This document shows positions 1-9,558 of a stretch of 64,000 nucleotides of DNA, piece after piece. The DNA is from UBA10324 sp038326325 (GTDB lineage Bacteria; Bacteroidota; Bacteroidia; Chitinophagales; UBA10324). The stretch is from assembly GCA_038326325.1 (NCBI GenBank), contig JBBQJW010000002.1:1-64000 (forward strand). The letters are read 5' to 3'. The notes beneath the pieces were generated by a model that saw only the letters and a list, made by a program, of their open reading frames with translations, was not told the DNA's origin and did no database searches. A program made the position numbers and the translations under genes. How positions within the stretch are numbered: the stretch's first letter is position 1; every line of letters starts with the position of its first letter.

Positions 1-1059
1 ATTGGTGTCTTCATTTTTCCAATGAAAAATTTTCTGCGAACTTTCTGTTTGCAATTGTCTTGCTTCTAATCTGATGTAAGAATTATCTGTGGGCTTGTAT
101 TCTCCGCCAAGTGTTACACCCCAAAGATTTAACCCGGTGATTATATTTTCATCAGTCACAAGGGTTCCGCCCATGAAACCTTCAGGGTCATTGAAATATT
201 CGAAGCGGGTATAGAACGCATCATTTTTACAACATTGAAATTTTAAACTTGATACTGCGCTCATCATATTAACTGTTTTGCTATGAAAAGCAATGTCAGA
301 ATTCTGTTGCAAACAATAATCTCCGCCTACCTGAATTTTAAATTTGCTGATTTGATAATTTACAAAAAGATTATTGTGAATCCGAAGATGTGTAACAGTG
401 TCCCCCGTTGGTGTATCATCACCAATATAATTACTGTAGCCAATATTCCCTTTATCACTTAACGCATAAGTTATTAAAGCGCCGAACGATTTTTTTTGAT
501 TGTTGTCTTCATACATGTTGTAACCATTCAAGGCATATAAACTAATTGCGAGTTTATCATTTGGATTATAACTCAATCTCAATCCGCTTTCAAAATATGG
601 TTCCATAAAAGTGTTTACAGAAACTGAACTGCAAAAATTTTCTTTCGGCAACAATCCTTCTGTACCAAAATGAGTTCTGAAAAATCCGGCATCGAGCCAC
701 ATCTTTTTACACATTCTGACTCCGATATGCGCCTCTAAAATATTATTGAAAGTTCCTGACCACGCACTGCGTGGAATATCTCCATACATTACTGAAGCAA
801 TAGCACGAATTTTTTCAGCATCATATTGAAAAGTCAGGGTTGCGATATTCAATCCCAACTGATTGCTTCGTGGAGAAACCGAAGGAAACTTCTGGTAATT
901 ATTTCCATCGCCAACTGAATCAGTATAATAAGCATAATATGCATCAGCATAACCACTAATAGAAATTTTTGCTGAATCTTTTTTTGTTTGAGAAAAACTT
1001 TTGAAAGAAAATAAAATGCAAATCGAAATTGTGAAGCATTGCAAATTGGTTTTATTCAT
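1..1059 (-). CDS. Outer-membrane beta-barrel protein (porin-2/OmpL-like), 3' part missing
   Basis: An open frame runs without a stop from an ATG at 1059 to the window edge, about 353 codons, so the C-terminus is lost. The N-terminus is a typical signal peptide (MNKT then a hydrophobic run ending in SFSQ). The mature part alternates polar and aromatic residues (SGYADAYYAYYTD, RTHFGTEGLLP, LNLWGVTLGGEYKP), as in outer-membrane strands. This matches the putative beta-barrel porin (OmpL-like, bbp2) proteins common in Bacteroidota. The substrate is unknown. It is divergent from the ABC exporter genes at 1244, with about 180 bp between them. Confidence 0.7.
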   Translation of the reverse strand, partial: MNKTNLQCFTISICILFSFKSFSQTKKDSAKISISGYADAYYAYYTDSVGDGNNYQKFPSVSPRSNQLGLNIATLTFQYDAEKIRAIASVMYGDIPRSAWSGTFNNILEAHIGVRMCKKMWLDAGFFRTHFGTEGLLPKENFCSSVSVNTFMEPYFESGLRLSYNPNDKLAISLYALNGYNMYEDNNQKKSFGALITYALSDKGNIGYSNYIGDDTPTGDTVTHLRIHNNLFVNYQISKFKIQVGGDYCLQQNSDIAFHSKTVNMMSAVSSLKFQCCKNDAFYTRFEYFNDPEGFMGGTLVTDENIITGLNLWGVTLGGEYKPTDNSYIRLEARQLQTESSQKIFHWKNEDTN

Positions 1060-1192
1060 ACTTAAAATTTATTTATGTCGGGAAACAAAATATTCAGATT
1101 ATTTGAATTGTTCAAATTTCACTTCATAACAAATTTTTATAAGTGTTTAGCGAAATGGAATTTCAGATTAAGGTTTCCCGGTGAATTTTTTT

Positions 1193-1224
1193 TTGGAATT
1201 CTCTTCCCTCGAAAATTATATTTG
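1193..1224 (+). promoter_or_regulatory. Bacteroidota-type promoter for the ABC exporter genes
   Basis: A TTG at 1193-1195 is followed after 21 bp by TATATTTG (1217-1224), matching the phylum's -33 TTG and -7 TAnnTTTG consensus. The ATG of the ATPase gene lies 20 bp further on, so transcription would start shortly before it with a very short leader. Found by eye only. Confidence 0.55.
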
Positions 1225-1243
1225 ACCGTTTAACAAATTAATT

Positions 1244-2011
1244 ATGGTAGGCGCGAAAGAAATTATCAAAGTTCAAAATCTCGTAAAAAAGTATGGAGAT
1301 TTCACGGCGGTGAATGGAATCAATTTCGATGTGTATGAAGGAGAAATTTTTGGTTTGCTCGGTCCGAACGGCGCAGGTAAAACAACCACGCTTGAAATTA
1401 TTGAAACACTCAGAGAAAAATCTGGCGGAGAAGTTTTCGTTGATGGAAAATCGGTTGACACACAGCAGGATGAAATAAAAAAAATTATTGGTGTGCAATT
1501 GCAAGCCGCCGGATATTACCCAAGTTTGAATCTTACTGAACTGCTTTCGCTTTTCAGCGGATTGTATAATGTTGATATTGATAAAATGAAAACTTTAAAA
1601 TCTGTGGGGTTGGAAGATAAAGTGAAAGCAAAGTTTAAAGAACTCAGTGGCGGACAGAAACAAAGATTCAGTATTGCAACAACTTTAATTAACAATCCTA
1701 AAATTGTTTTTTTGGATGAACCTACAACAGGATTAGACCCGCAGGCAAGAAGAAATCTATGGGATTTAATTAAAAGCATTCGAGATAATGGAACTACAGT
1801 TGTAATCACTACTCATTACATGGACGAAGCAGAACAATTGTGCGACCGTGTTGGAATTATGGAAGCAGGAAAAATTATTTCACTCAATACTCCAGATGCT
1901 TTGATTGATGAATTACTCGCAACAGGATTTACAAAACCAAAAGATGTGAAGGGCGCGAACCTTGAAGATGTTTTTATTTCTCTAACAGGTCATGAATGGA
2001 ATGACGAATAA
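1244..2011 (+). CDS. ABC transporter ATP-binding protein (CcmA/drug-export type)
   Basis: A 255-residue nucleotide-binding subunit that powers export through the ABC-2 permease encoded just downstream. It has all expected motifs: Walker A GPNGAGKT (about 40-47), signature LSGGQKQR (about 133-140), Walker B VFLDEPTTGLD (about 155-165) and the switch histidine in TTHYMDEAEQL. Family knowledge points to multidrug, antibiotic or lipid export; the substrate cannot be read from the sequence. The two genes are separated by about 80 bp of AT-rich DNA and are probably co-transcribed. Confidence 0.9.
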   Translation: MVGAKEIIKVQNLVKKYGDFTAVNGINFDVYEGEIFGLLGPNGAGKTTTLEIIETLREKSGGEVFVDGKSVDTQQDEIKKIIGVQLQAAGYYPSLNLTELLSLFSGLYNVDIDKMKTLKSVGLEDKVKAKFKELSGGQKQRFSIATTLINNPKIVFLDEPTTGLDPQARRNLWDLIKSIRDNGTTVVITTHYMDEAEQLCDRVGIMEAGKIISLNTPDALIDELLATGFTKPKDVKGANLEDVFISLTGHEWNDE

Positions 2012-2094
2012 TGAATGTGAGAATTTAGAATTTCGATTTTAGATTATTTCTGATTTAAGATTTTTCGATTTGAATACATGAAAAAAAAAGCACA

Positions 2095-3183
2095 GTGAAA
2101 AAATATTCTCAGATACGAGCAATGCTCGCAATTACAAAAGCAAGTTTCAGAAGCAGTACACGCAGCCCGAGTGCTGTTGTGTTCACACTTGCATTCCCGC
2201 TTATTTTTATTTTGGTTTTCGGTTTTATCGGAAACAGTGGAGGAGTGCGAGTTCATGTTGCAGTTGATTCAACTAGTGATACACTTAACGCAATTTATAA
2301 AGTGATGAGCAATCATCAGGCGATTAATTTATATTCTGATAGTGATTCGGAAATTTATCATGAATTAAAAAAAGGCGACCTTGATGCAATTGTTCATATA
2401 GAAAAAAAGGATTCAGGATTTGTAGTGAAGGTTTCCACATCGGATGTATCAGTGCAAAACGGGCAACTGTTTAAAGGAATGGTGAAAGAAATTATCAGCG
2501 AAATGAATTTGCATGTGATGCCGAATATCGCTTTACCATTTTCAATGGAAGACCAACCTGTAATTCACGGGCGCGAATACAAAACAATTGATTTTATTCT
2601 TCCCGGTCAGTTAGGATTTTCATTGCTTAGCACCGGAGTTTTCGGAACTGCATTTGTGTTTTTAAATCTTCGTCAAACATTGGTTATAAAAAGATTTTTT
2701 GCCACACCAATCAAGCGGCCATATATTGTTGTTGGCGAAGCATTGAGCAGAATGATATTCGGATTGATTGGTGCAATTTTTATTTTATCAATTGGGCATT
2801 TCGCATTTGGGTTCACAATGATTCACGGCTTTACTACTTTCTTCACCATGTTGATGCTCGCAGCAATCGGGCTAATAATTTTTATGGGATTCGGATTTGT
2901 AGTGAGTGGCTTAGCAAAAAATGAAAGTGCTGTTCCTCCTCTTGCGAATCTTATTACCCTTCCTCAATTCCTTTTATCAGGAACATTTTTCTCCACCAAT
3001 AATTTTCCTTCGTGGTTACAACCAATATGCAAAGCTTTACCACTTACCTATTTGAATGATGCAATGCGAAAAGTTTCTTTTGAAGGTGCAGGACTATTGG
3101 ACATCAGTCACGATTTACTGATACTTGGAATTTGGGGAGTGATAGTTTATGCCCTAGCTACAAAATTATTTAAGTGGGAATAA
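2095..3183 (+). CDS. ABC-2 type transporter permease
   Basis: A 362-residue membrane subunit of the exporter. One N-terminal membrane helix (about 28-47) is followed by a soluble extracytoplasmic domain of about 120 residues and then a cluster of helices from about residue 175 to the end, the standard ABC-2 topology. The GTG at 2095 is the first in-frame start. An ATG at 2078 followed by nine As opens only a six-codon frame, whose TGA overlaps this GTG. One more A would fuse that ATG to the permease, so the true N-terminus may be longer (see findings). Confidence 0.85.
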   Translation: MKKYSQIRAMLAITKASFRSSTRSPSAVVFTLAFPLIFILVFGFIGNSGGVRVHVAVDSTSDTLNAIYKVMSNHQAINLYSDSDSEIYHELKKGDLDAIVHIEKKDSGFVVKVSTSDVSVQNGQLFKGMVKEIISEMNLHVMPNIALPFSMEDQPVIHGREYKTIDFILPGQLGFSLLSTGVFGTAFVFLNLRQTLVIKRFFATPIKRPYIVVGEALSRMIFGLIGAIFILSIGHFAFGFTMIHGFTTFFTMLMLAAIGLIIFMGFGFVVSGLAKNESAVPPLANLITLPQFLLSGTFFSTNNFPSWLQPICKALPLTYLNDAMRKVSFEGAGLLDISHDLLILGIWGVIVYALATKLFKWE

Positions 3184-3194
3184 AAAATAAGTTG

Positions 3195-3506
3195 TCATTT
3201 CATTTTTAATTTCTCGATTATTTCAGTTGACATTTCATCTGCATCTTTTCCATAAGCAGAAACTAATACTCCTTTCAGTTTATGTTTGGTTGAAGAGATG
3301 GCGTAAACAATTTCTTCATCTTCAGCGCTGCTGTCACCTTCAAACCGATAGAACTTATCTATTGCAAAATCAGCGGGATGGATTTTCAAGTCAAGATTTT
3401 TGCACTCTACGCAATTTGTTTGCAAATTAAAATCTTCTGTATAACCATTTGACTGTAACAGTGCGATTGCTTCTGAAAGTGTTTCGGGATTTTTCATAAA
3501 ACTCAA
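3195..3506 (-). CDS. Small conserved protein of the family often misnamed PRPP synthetase
   Basis: A 103-residue soluble protein with a CVEC pair near residue 33 and a central FYRFEGDSSAEDEEIVYAIS block. It shares this block with the protein at 54646-54996 (NFYRFEG, then DP.DNSILYVIE), so the two are paralogues within one window. Database entries of this type in Bacteroidota are often labelled phosphoribosylpyrophosphate synthetase, but the length and the missing PRPP-binding motifs make that label wrong. The function is unknown. The ATG may be the first or the fourth codon. It converges with the ABC permease gene. Confidence 0.65.
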   Translation of the reverse strand: MSFMKNPETLSEAIALLQSNGYTEDFNLQTNCVECKNLDLKIHPADFAIDKFYRFEGDSSAEDEEIVYAISSTKHKLKGVLVSAYGKDADEMSTEIIEKLKMK

Positions 3507-3550
3507 GTTGAGATTTTAAAAATAAAATATTTTTTCGCTTCAGCATTCGC

Positions 3551-4492
3551 TCATTCCTTCAAAAGAAACTGAATATTCCTTTTCATTCCAGAAAGTTTGG
3601 TTCTTTTTAAAGGAGAATCTTTGAATGTTTTACTGAAAACTTCATCAGTCATTTCAATCCATTCTTTAGTAGTGATGTTTAATTTATTTTCAGAGGCGAT
3701 AAATTGTTTTTCCTGATGCGGTTTCGAAAAGCGATTCCACGGACACACATCCTGACAGACATCGCAACCGAAAGCCCAATTATCCATTTTGTTTTTAAAC
3801 TCATTGGGAATTTGTTCCTTCAGTTCAATGGTTAAATATGAGATGCACTTGCTCCCATCAATAACTGTATTCGGGAGAATTGCTTCTGTGGGACAAGCAT
3901 CAATACATTTTGTACAGGTGCCACAATAATCTTTTGCGAGCGGTGTATCAGTTTGTAATTCAAGGTCAAGAATTAATTCAGATAGAAAATAAAATGAGCC
4001 GGAGTTTTTATTGATCAGGTTTCCATTTTTTCCAACCCAGCCCAATCCGCTTTTCGTTGCCCATGTTTTTTCCAGCACAGGACCTGAATCAACAAATGCA
4101 CGACCACTCACTTCACCAACTGTTTCGTGAATAAAATTCAAGAGCTGTAACAGTTTTTCTTTAATCACCAAGTGATAATCTTTTCCGAAAGCATACTTTG
4201 AAATTTTCGGAAAACCATCTTGTTGGTTTTTCTCAGGAAAATAATTCAGCATTAATGAGACTACTGACTTTGCGCCCGGTACTAATTTTCTTGGGTCAAC
4301 ACGCATATCAAACCAGTTTTCCATGTACTGCATTTTCCCATGCATTCCTTGCTTCAGCCAAACCTCTAATCTCCTTGCATCTTCATTCAACAATTCAGCT
4401 TTCGAAATTCCACAGAAATCAAAACCAAGCCGTCTGGCTTCATCTTTAATTAATCGGGTGTAACGGTCAGTTGAATTCAATTCCATCAGCAA
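3551..4492 (-). CDS. queG: Epoxyqueuosine reductase QueG
   Basis: A 313-residue cytoplasmic enzyme that reduces epoxyqueuosine to queuosine in tRNA, the last step of the pathway, using cobalamin and two 4Fe-4S clusters. The two ferredoxin-type cysteine motifs are plain: CGTCTKCIDACP (about 189-200) and CDVCQDVCPWN (about 241-251). The N-terminus (RLGFDFCGISKAE) and DPRKLVPGAKSVVSL are typical of QueG. The frame begins MLMELN; the second Met (two codons in) is an equally possible start. The length matches the shorter QueG type without HEAT repeats. Confidence 0.92.
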   Translation of the reverse strand: MLMELNSTDRYTRLIKDEARRLGFDFCGISKAELLNEDARRLEVWLKQGMHGKMQYMENWFDMRVDPRKLVPGAKSVVSLMLNYFPEKNQQDGFPKISKYAFGKDYHLVIKEKLLQLLNFIHETVGEVSGRAFVDSGPVLEKTWATKSGLGWVGKNGNLINKNSGSFYFLSELILDLELQTDTPLAKDYCGTCTKCIDACPTEAILPNTVIDGSKCISYLTIELKEQIPNEFKNKMDNWAFGCDVCQDVCPWNRFSKPHQEKQFIASENKLNITTKEWIEMTDEVFSKTFKDSPLKRTKLSGMKRNIQFLLKE

Positions 4493-4555
4493 TCAAAAAT
4501 AATTGCTCAGATTTGAAAATGCTTTTTATTAATTTCGAGGTAAACAAAATTAAGC

Positions 4556-4924
4556 ATGAAAAGAAAATTGATTGCAATCTTCATCATTTTTAGTTTTTCA
4601 CTTTTCACTTTTAGTATATCCGGTTGCGGCAGTTCAAATACAACCGATGTAAAAACTACCCCTGAAATGGAAGAATTCATGAAAGCACTTGATGGAAAAT
4701 ATCAAAGTGTAACAGATGCAATAACTAAGTTTGCTGTTAAACCCGATTTGAATACTGCAGATATGGACACAAAAGATTTACGCGATCCGGTAATTATTTC
4801 GGCAAGTGTGAATGGCGGCTCGACCTGTTACACCATTAAGACCAACGACGGAGCCAAAGATTGTCAATATGAATTATGCTGGGAGAACGGAAAAATTTCT
4901 TCCATCACCGATAAATCTCCTTAG
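4556..4924 (+). CDS. Small secreted lipoprotein, unknown function
   Basis: A 122-residue protein with a lipoprotein signal peptide: positively charged start (MKRK), hydrophobic run, and lipobox SISGC with the cysteine at about residue 24. The mature part is short and hydrophilic and carries three further cysteines (STCYTIK, GAKDCQYELCW), which may form disulfides. I recognise no family. It is divergent from queG and convergent with the desaturase gene. An internal GTGTAACAG motif lies at about 4707-4715 and a CTGTTACAC at 4825-4833. Confidence 0.6.
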   Translation: MKRKLIAIFIIFSFSLFTFSISGCGSSNTTDVKTTPEMEEFMKALDGKYQSVTDAITKFAVKPDLNTADMDTKDLRDPVIISASVNGGSTCYTIKTNDGAKDCQYELCWENGKISSITDKSP

Positions 4925-4942
4925 TAAATCAGTTGTTGATTT

Positions 4943-5701
4943 TTAGAACTCTGAAGGCAAAGCAGCAAGTGCTTTGCTCTTCACTTTAATAATTCCAACC
5001 CAGTTGAAAAATAAGATCACCGGATAAAGAGGATCAATCTCGTACCATCTTTTTCCAAAGTTTATTGCTGATGGATACTTATGGTGATTGTTGTGATAAG
5101 ATTCGCCCAACATTAAGACATCAATTCGAAATAAATTCTTCGAAGTATTATCTTGTTCGTATTTAACATTGCCATACTTGTGTGCGAACCAGTTAATGAT
5201 TGCTCCATGGAAAGGACCCATTACTATTTGAATAGGAAGCAACAAAAAGAACCAAGCTGAAGGTGCAAAAATTACATAGAAGGCAACATAAAGTCCAACC
5301 CACAAAATTCTTGAGAACCAGGTGTGACCAAAATTGTCAATCCATTTCCAATCGGGAAGATTTTTTTCAAAGCGCTCTTCAAAATTTATTTTGCGCTTAA
5401 ACAAATCCATATAAACCTTTGCTGTAGTCCACATCATTGAGAAAATGCTCCCGAAATATTTTGGTGAGTGCGGGTCCTTTTCTGTATCAGTATAAGCATG
5501 ATGCGCGCGGTGCAGAATTGCATAGGTGCGTGGACTAAGGTACGACGAACCTTGAAAGAGGTAAGAGAAAACATAAAATACTTTTTCCCAGAATTTATTC
5601 ATCGTGAATGCGCCGTGAGCAGCATAGCGATGATAAAAAAACGATTGAGTGAAAAGTGAGAGGTACCAGTGAAGTACGAAGAAGAGAATTATTGCAACCA
5701 T
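4943..5701 (-). CDS. Acyl-CoA/fatty acid desaturase (membrane di-iron, delta-9 type)
   Basis: A 252-residue integral membrane enzyme predicted to introduce a cis double bond into saturated acyl chains, adjusting membrane fluidity. The three histidine boxes that bind the di-iron centre are present: HRYAAH (24-29), HRAHH (64-68) and HNNHH (about 203-207), with hydrophobic helices between them. The length matches compact bacterial desaturases that lack a fused cytochrome b5 domain. The exact positional specificity is inferred from the family, not visible. Confidence 0.88.
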   Translation of the reverse strand: MVAIILFFVLHWYLSLFTQSFFYHRYAAHGAFTMNKFWEKVFYVFSYLFQGSSYLSPRTYAILHRAHHAYTDTEKDPHSPKYFGSIFSMMWTTAKVYMDLFKRKINFEERFEKNLPDWKWIDNFGHTWFSRILWVGLYVAFYVIFAPSAWFFLLLPIQIVMGPFHGAIINWFAHKYGNVKYEQDNTSKNLFRIDVLMLGESYHNNHHKYPSAINFGKRWYEIDPLYPVILFFNWVGIIKVKSKALAALPSEF

Positions 5702-5862
5702 AATTTATTGAGACGGCTAAGTAACGATTTAATTGTTTGACCTTTAAAATTAAAGGGTGTTGTAAGCAACAATGATAACTAAAGTTGACTATTCCGACAA
5801 AATTGTATTAACCGAATTGTTCCAAACAATTTTATTTTTAGTACTACATAAATTGGATCCAA

Positions 5863-6678
5863 ATGAAAAAACTTACTTTTCTTTTTATTGTAATTTCTTT
5901 AATGTCTGTCGGGGTAAACGCACAGACCGTTATTCTTGACGAAAGTTTCGAAAATAATTCGTGTACAGGAAATGCATATGAACTCACAAACAATTGGCCT
6001 GATACAATACAGAATTCATGGGAAATAGATGGAGGCACAATGGATTTGATTACTACAAATTCATGTGCTGACCCCTCGGCGGGCGATTGGTTTGTGAGTT
6101 GTAACCAAACAGCAGGCGGATGGCCTTACATGGCTTTTAGTATTGGACTTTTGTCGCCAACCGTTCCAGGTATTCAGTATTCGCTTTTGTTTGATAAAAT
6201 TTTTTGTGGACCTAATTCTTCGCCAATTGATGTTGGTTTTTCAAATGATAGCACTTTGATTGGAACCGCACTTCATACTTTTTCTGCACCCACAACAGGC
6301 AATTGGGTAACCGATACTTTTCTTTTTACAGCAACAGCAAGTACGAAATTTCTAACAGTAAATGTGGGTGTTACAGGTAGCACAGGTACAATTGGTCTCG
6401 ACGATTTTATTCTCACTGCTCTTACAACTTCTGTAAACGAAATAAATTCTTCATTCAATTCAGTTTATGTTTTTCCTAATCCGGTTGAAAGTCAAGTTAC
6501 AGTTAACTCAAATCAGACATCAGAAAAAATAATTTCCATTTCAGATGTTTTGGGAAGAGAAGTGTTTCATCAATTCTCGAATCATAAATCTGAAGTTATT
6601 AATCTGCAGTCTCTTTCACAGGGAATTTATTTTCTCCAATGCGGTGATTCATTCCCTGTTAAGGTAATGAAACTATAA
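5863..6678 (+). CDS. Secreted protein with T9SS type A sorting domain
   Basis: A 271-residue exported protein. It has a signal peptide (MKKLTFLFIVISL through VNAQ), a beta-rich middle with a choice-of-anchor/MAM-like look (ESFENNSCTGNAYEL, GDWFVSCNQTAGG, TIGLDDFILT), and a C-terminal type A sorting domain of about 75 residues starting VYVFPNPVESQVTVN and ending GIYFLQCGDSFPVKVMKL. T9SS would carry it across the outer membrane and attach it to the surface or release it. The function of the middle domain is not known. Confidence 0.8.
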   Translation: MKKLTFLFIVISLMSVGVNAQTVILDESFENNSCTGNAYELTNNWPDTIQNSWEIDGGTMDLITTNSCADPSAGDWFVSCNQTAGGWPYMAFSIGLLSPTVPGIQYSLLFDKIFCGPNSSPIDVGFSNDSTLIGTALHTFSAPTTGNWVTDTFLFTATASTKFLTVNVGVTGSTGTIGLDDFILTALTTSVNEINSSFNSVYVFPNPVESQVTVNSNQTSEKIISISDVLGREVFHQFSNHKSEVINLQSLSQGIYFLQCGDSFPVKVMKL

Positions 6679-6860
6679 TCGGATTTTTTTATTAGCAGTT
6701 GTTTTGACTTCCCAAGAATTGTTCTTGTTGTCAGTCTTATATTGTTTTCTAAGTCACAAAGTCTTTATCGTGTTCTGATTCAGGTCATAATTTCTTGTTT
6801 GTATTTGAATTAACTTAACGGCTTCGTATTTGAGATTTCGAAACGAAATAAAAATTAACC

Positions 6861-9476
6861 ATGAACTTAAATCAATTCACCATTAAATCGCAGGAAGCCG
6901 TTCAGAAGGCACAGGAAATTGCAACAGGATTTCAGCAACAACAATTGGATACAGCGCATATTCTGAAAGGAATAATTGAAGTGGATGAAAATGTTACACC
7001 TTTTCTGTTGAAGAAATTGGGTGTGAATATTTCTCTGCTCGAACAAAAGATAGATGCAATCATTCAGAAGCGTCCGAAGGTTTCAGGCGGTCAGGTTTAT
7101 TTATCGAACGAAGGGAATACAGCAATTGCGAAAGCGCAGTCACTCTTAAAAGAATTCGGTGATGAGTTTGTTTCCATCGAACATTTGTTGCTTGGAATTC
7201 TTTCCTGCAAAGATGAAGCCGCTCAGTTGTTAAAGGAAAGTGGCGTGAATGAAAAGGATTTGAAAACTGCGATTAAAGAATTGCGTAAAGGCAGCACAGT
7301 CAAAGATCAGAATGTGGAATCAACTTATAATGCACTGAACAAGTACGCAAAAAATTTAAACGACCTTGCTCAGAACGGAAAACTCGATCCTGTTATCGGG
7401 CGCGATGAGGAAATCCGCAGAGTGTTACACATTCTTTCGCGGCGCACAAAAAATAATCCGGTGTTGGTCGGTGAACCAGGAGTTGGTAAAACTGCAATTG
7501 CTGAAGGCATTGCGCATCGGATTGTAAATGGTGATGTTCCAGAAAATTTAAAATCAAAAATCATTTATTCGCTTGATATGGGAGCGCTGATGGCAGGAGC
7601 AAAGTATCGTGGCGAGTTCGAAGAAAGATTGAAAGCCGTTGTTCGTGAAGTGACTGAAAGCGAAGGGGAAATAATTTTATTCATTGATGAAATTCATACA
7701 CTCATTGGTGCGGGTGCAGCGGAGGGAGCAATGGATGCAGCGAATATTTTAAAGCCCGCTCTCGCTCGCGGCGAATTAAGAACAGTTGGTGCGACAACGC
7801 TAAACGAGTATCAGAAATATTTTGAAAAAGATAAAGCGCTCGAGCGTCGGTTTCAGAAAGTGATGATTGACGAGCCGAATGAAGAAGATGCGATTTCAAT
7901 TCTTCGTGGATTGAAGGAACGATACGAAACGCATCACAAGGTTCGTATAAAAGACGAGGCGATTATTTCAGCGGTTGAATTATCAAACCGTTACATCAGC
8001 GATCGTTTTCTTCCCGATAAAGCGATTGATTTAATTGACGAGGCCGCAGCGAAGTTGCGTTTGGAAATGGATTCTCTCCCTGAAGAACTGGATGAAATAG
8101 AAAGAAGAATCCGTCAGTTGGAAATTGAACGCGAAGCTATCAAGCGTGAGAAAGACGCGAAGAAAGTAAAAGAGTTAAGCGAAGAGATTGCAAATCTTTC
8201 TGAAGAAAGAAATAACCTCAAAGCGAAGTGGCAGGCGGAAAAAGAAGTAGCGAACGCGGTGCAGGAAATAAAATCTTCAATTGAAAATTATAAACTCGAA
8301 GCGGAGCAGGCAGAGCGTGCGGGTGATTATGGAAAGGTGGCTGAGATTCGTTACGGAAAAATCCGTGATGAGGAATTGAAGTTGAAAAAACTCGAGGAGG
8401 ATATTAAGAAAATGAATCAGGGTTCGCGCATGTTGAAAGAGGAAGTGGATGCCGAAGACATCGCTTCTATCGTTTCGAAGTGGACGGGAATTCCCGTAAC
8501 GAAAATGCTGCAGAGTGAAAAAGAAAAACTGTTACACCTGGAAACGGAGCTTCATAAGCGAGTAGTCGGGCAGGAAGAAGCCATCACCGCAGTGAGTGAT
8601 GCCATCAGAAGAAGTCGTGCAGGATTACAAGACCCGCGCAAACCAATCGGTTCGTTTATTTTTCTGGGAACAACAGGAGTTGGTAAAACAGAACTCGCGA
8701 AAGCGCTCGCCGAATTTTTATTCAACGACGAAGCGGCCATGACGCGAATTGATATGAGCGAATACCAGGAGCGCCACGCTGTATCGCGATTGATTGGAGC
8801 GCCTCCCGGCTATGTTGGTTACGACGAAGGAGGTCAGTTAACTGAAGCGGTTCGCCGCAAACCTTATTCTGTGGTGCTGCTCGACGAAATTGAAAAGGCG
8901 CATCCCGATGTGTTCAACATACTGTTACAGGTGCTGGATGATGGAAGACTGACTGATAACAAGGGCAGAACGGTAAACTTCAAGAACACCATCATCATTA
9001 TGACAAGTAACATGGGTTCGCATGTGATACAGGAAAACTTTGCGAAGATTAACGAGAAGAACAAGTACGGAATTTTAGAAACCACGAAAGTAGAAGTGAT
9101 GGACCTGCTGCGAAAAACAATTCGCCCCGAGTTTTTAAACCGCATCGACGACATTATCATGTTCACTCCGCTGATGAAAAGTGAGATTGTAGGAATAGTA
9201 GAAATACAGGTGAAGCAATTGCAGGCGATGTTGATGAAGAACAATATCAAACTGAATGTTTCAGATAAAGCGAAGAAGGCGCTCGGCGATTTAGGTTACG
9301 ACCCCACATTAGGTGCGCGCCCGTTGAAGCGCGTGATACAAAAAGAATTAGTGAACCAGTTGTCGAAAAAAATTCTTTCCGGCGAAGTGCAATCCGAATC
9401 GGTGATTTGGATTGATGTGAACAAGGAAGGCGAATTGGTTTTCAGCAATGAAGCCAGCGCCATTTCAATGAACTAA
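6861..9476 (+). CDS. clpB: ATP-dependent chaperone ClpB
   Basis: An 871-residue AAA+ disaggregase that works with DnaK to rescue aggregated proteins in the cytoplasm. Domains in order: two-repeat Clp_N domain (1-145), first AAA+ module with Walker A GEPGVGKT (about 204-211), a long coiled-coil middle domain (about 410-530, rich in E/K/R) that separates ClpB from ClpA/ClpC, a second AAA+ module with Walker A GTTGVGKT (about 603-610), and the C-terminal ClpB domain. Length and order are normal. A hairpin terminator follows. A sigma-32-type heat-shock promoter is not obvious. Confidence 0.97.
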   Translation: MNLNQFTIKSQEAVQKAQEIATGFQQQQLDTAHILKGIIEVDENVTPFLLKKLGVNISLLEQKIDAIIQKRPKVSGGQVYLSNEGNTAIAKAQSLLKEFGDEFVSIEHLLLGILSCKDEAAQLLKESGVNEKDLKTAIKELRKGSTVKDQNVESTYNALNKYAKNLNDLAQNGKLDPVIGRDEEIRRVLHILSRRTKNNPVLVGEPGVGKTAIAEGIAHRIVNGDVPENLKSKIIYSLDMGALMAGAKYRGEFEERLKAVVREVTESEGEIILFIDEIHTLIGAGAAEGAMDAANILKPALARGELRTVGATTLNEYQKYFEKDKALERRFQKVMIDEPNEEDAISILRGLKERYETHHKVRIKDEAIISAVELSNRYISDRFLPDKAIDLIDEAAAKLRLEMDSLPEELDEIERRIRQLEIEREAIKREKDAKKVKELSEEIANLSEERNNLKAKWQAEKEVANAVQEIKSSIENYKLEAEQAERAGDYGKVAEIRYGKIRDEELKLKKLEEDIKKMNQGSRMLKEEVDAEDIASIVSKWTGIPVTKMLQSEKEKLLHLETELHKRVVGQEEAITAVSDAIRRSRAGLQDPRKPIGSFIFLGTTGVGKTELAKALAEFLFNDEAAMTRIDMSEYQERHAVSRLIGAPPGYVGYDEGGQLTEAVRRKPYSVVLLDEIEKAHPDVFNILLQVLDDGRLTDNKGRTVNFKNTIIIMTSNMGSHVIQENFAKINEKNKYGILETTKVEVMDLLRKTIRPEFLNRIDDIIMFTPLMKSEIVGIVEIQVKQLQAMLMKNNIKLNVSDKAKKALGDLGYDPTLGARPLKRVIQKELVNQLSKKILSGEVQSESVIWIDVNKEGELVFSNEASAISMN

Positions 9477-9495
9477 GGAATGAAGTTGTGAAATG

Positions 9496-9530
9496 AAAAG
9501 AGCAGAAAAATGTTTAGCTGCTCTTTATTT
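9496..9530 (+). terminator. Probable terminator of clpB
   Basis: AAAGAGCAG and CTGCTCTTT are separated by a loop of about 13 nt and followed by an AT-rich run, about 20 bp after the clpB stop. The stem is 9 bp and the T-tract is interrupted, so strength is moderate. It could also serve the convergent small gene on the other strand. Confidence 0.5.
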
Positions 9531-9558
9531 TATATCCAGAAGAGAACTCTTTTTTTAA

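Noticed and set aside
3195..3506. Annotation as phosphoribosylpyrophosphate synthetase
   Set aside because: Only about 100 residues, with no PRPP or ATP binding motif. The name is a propagated database label.
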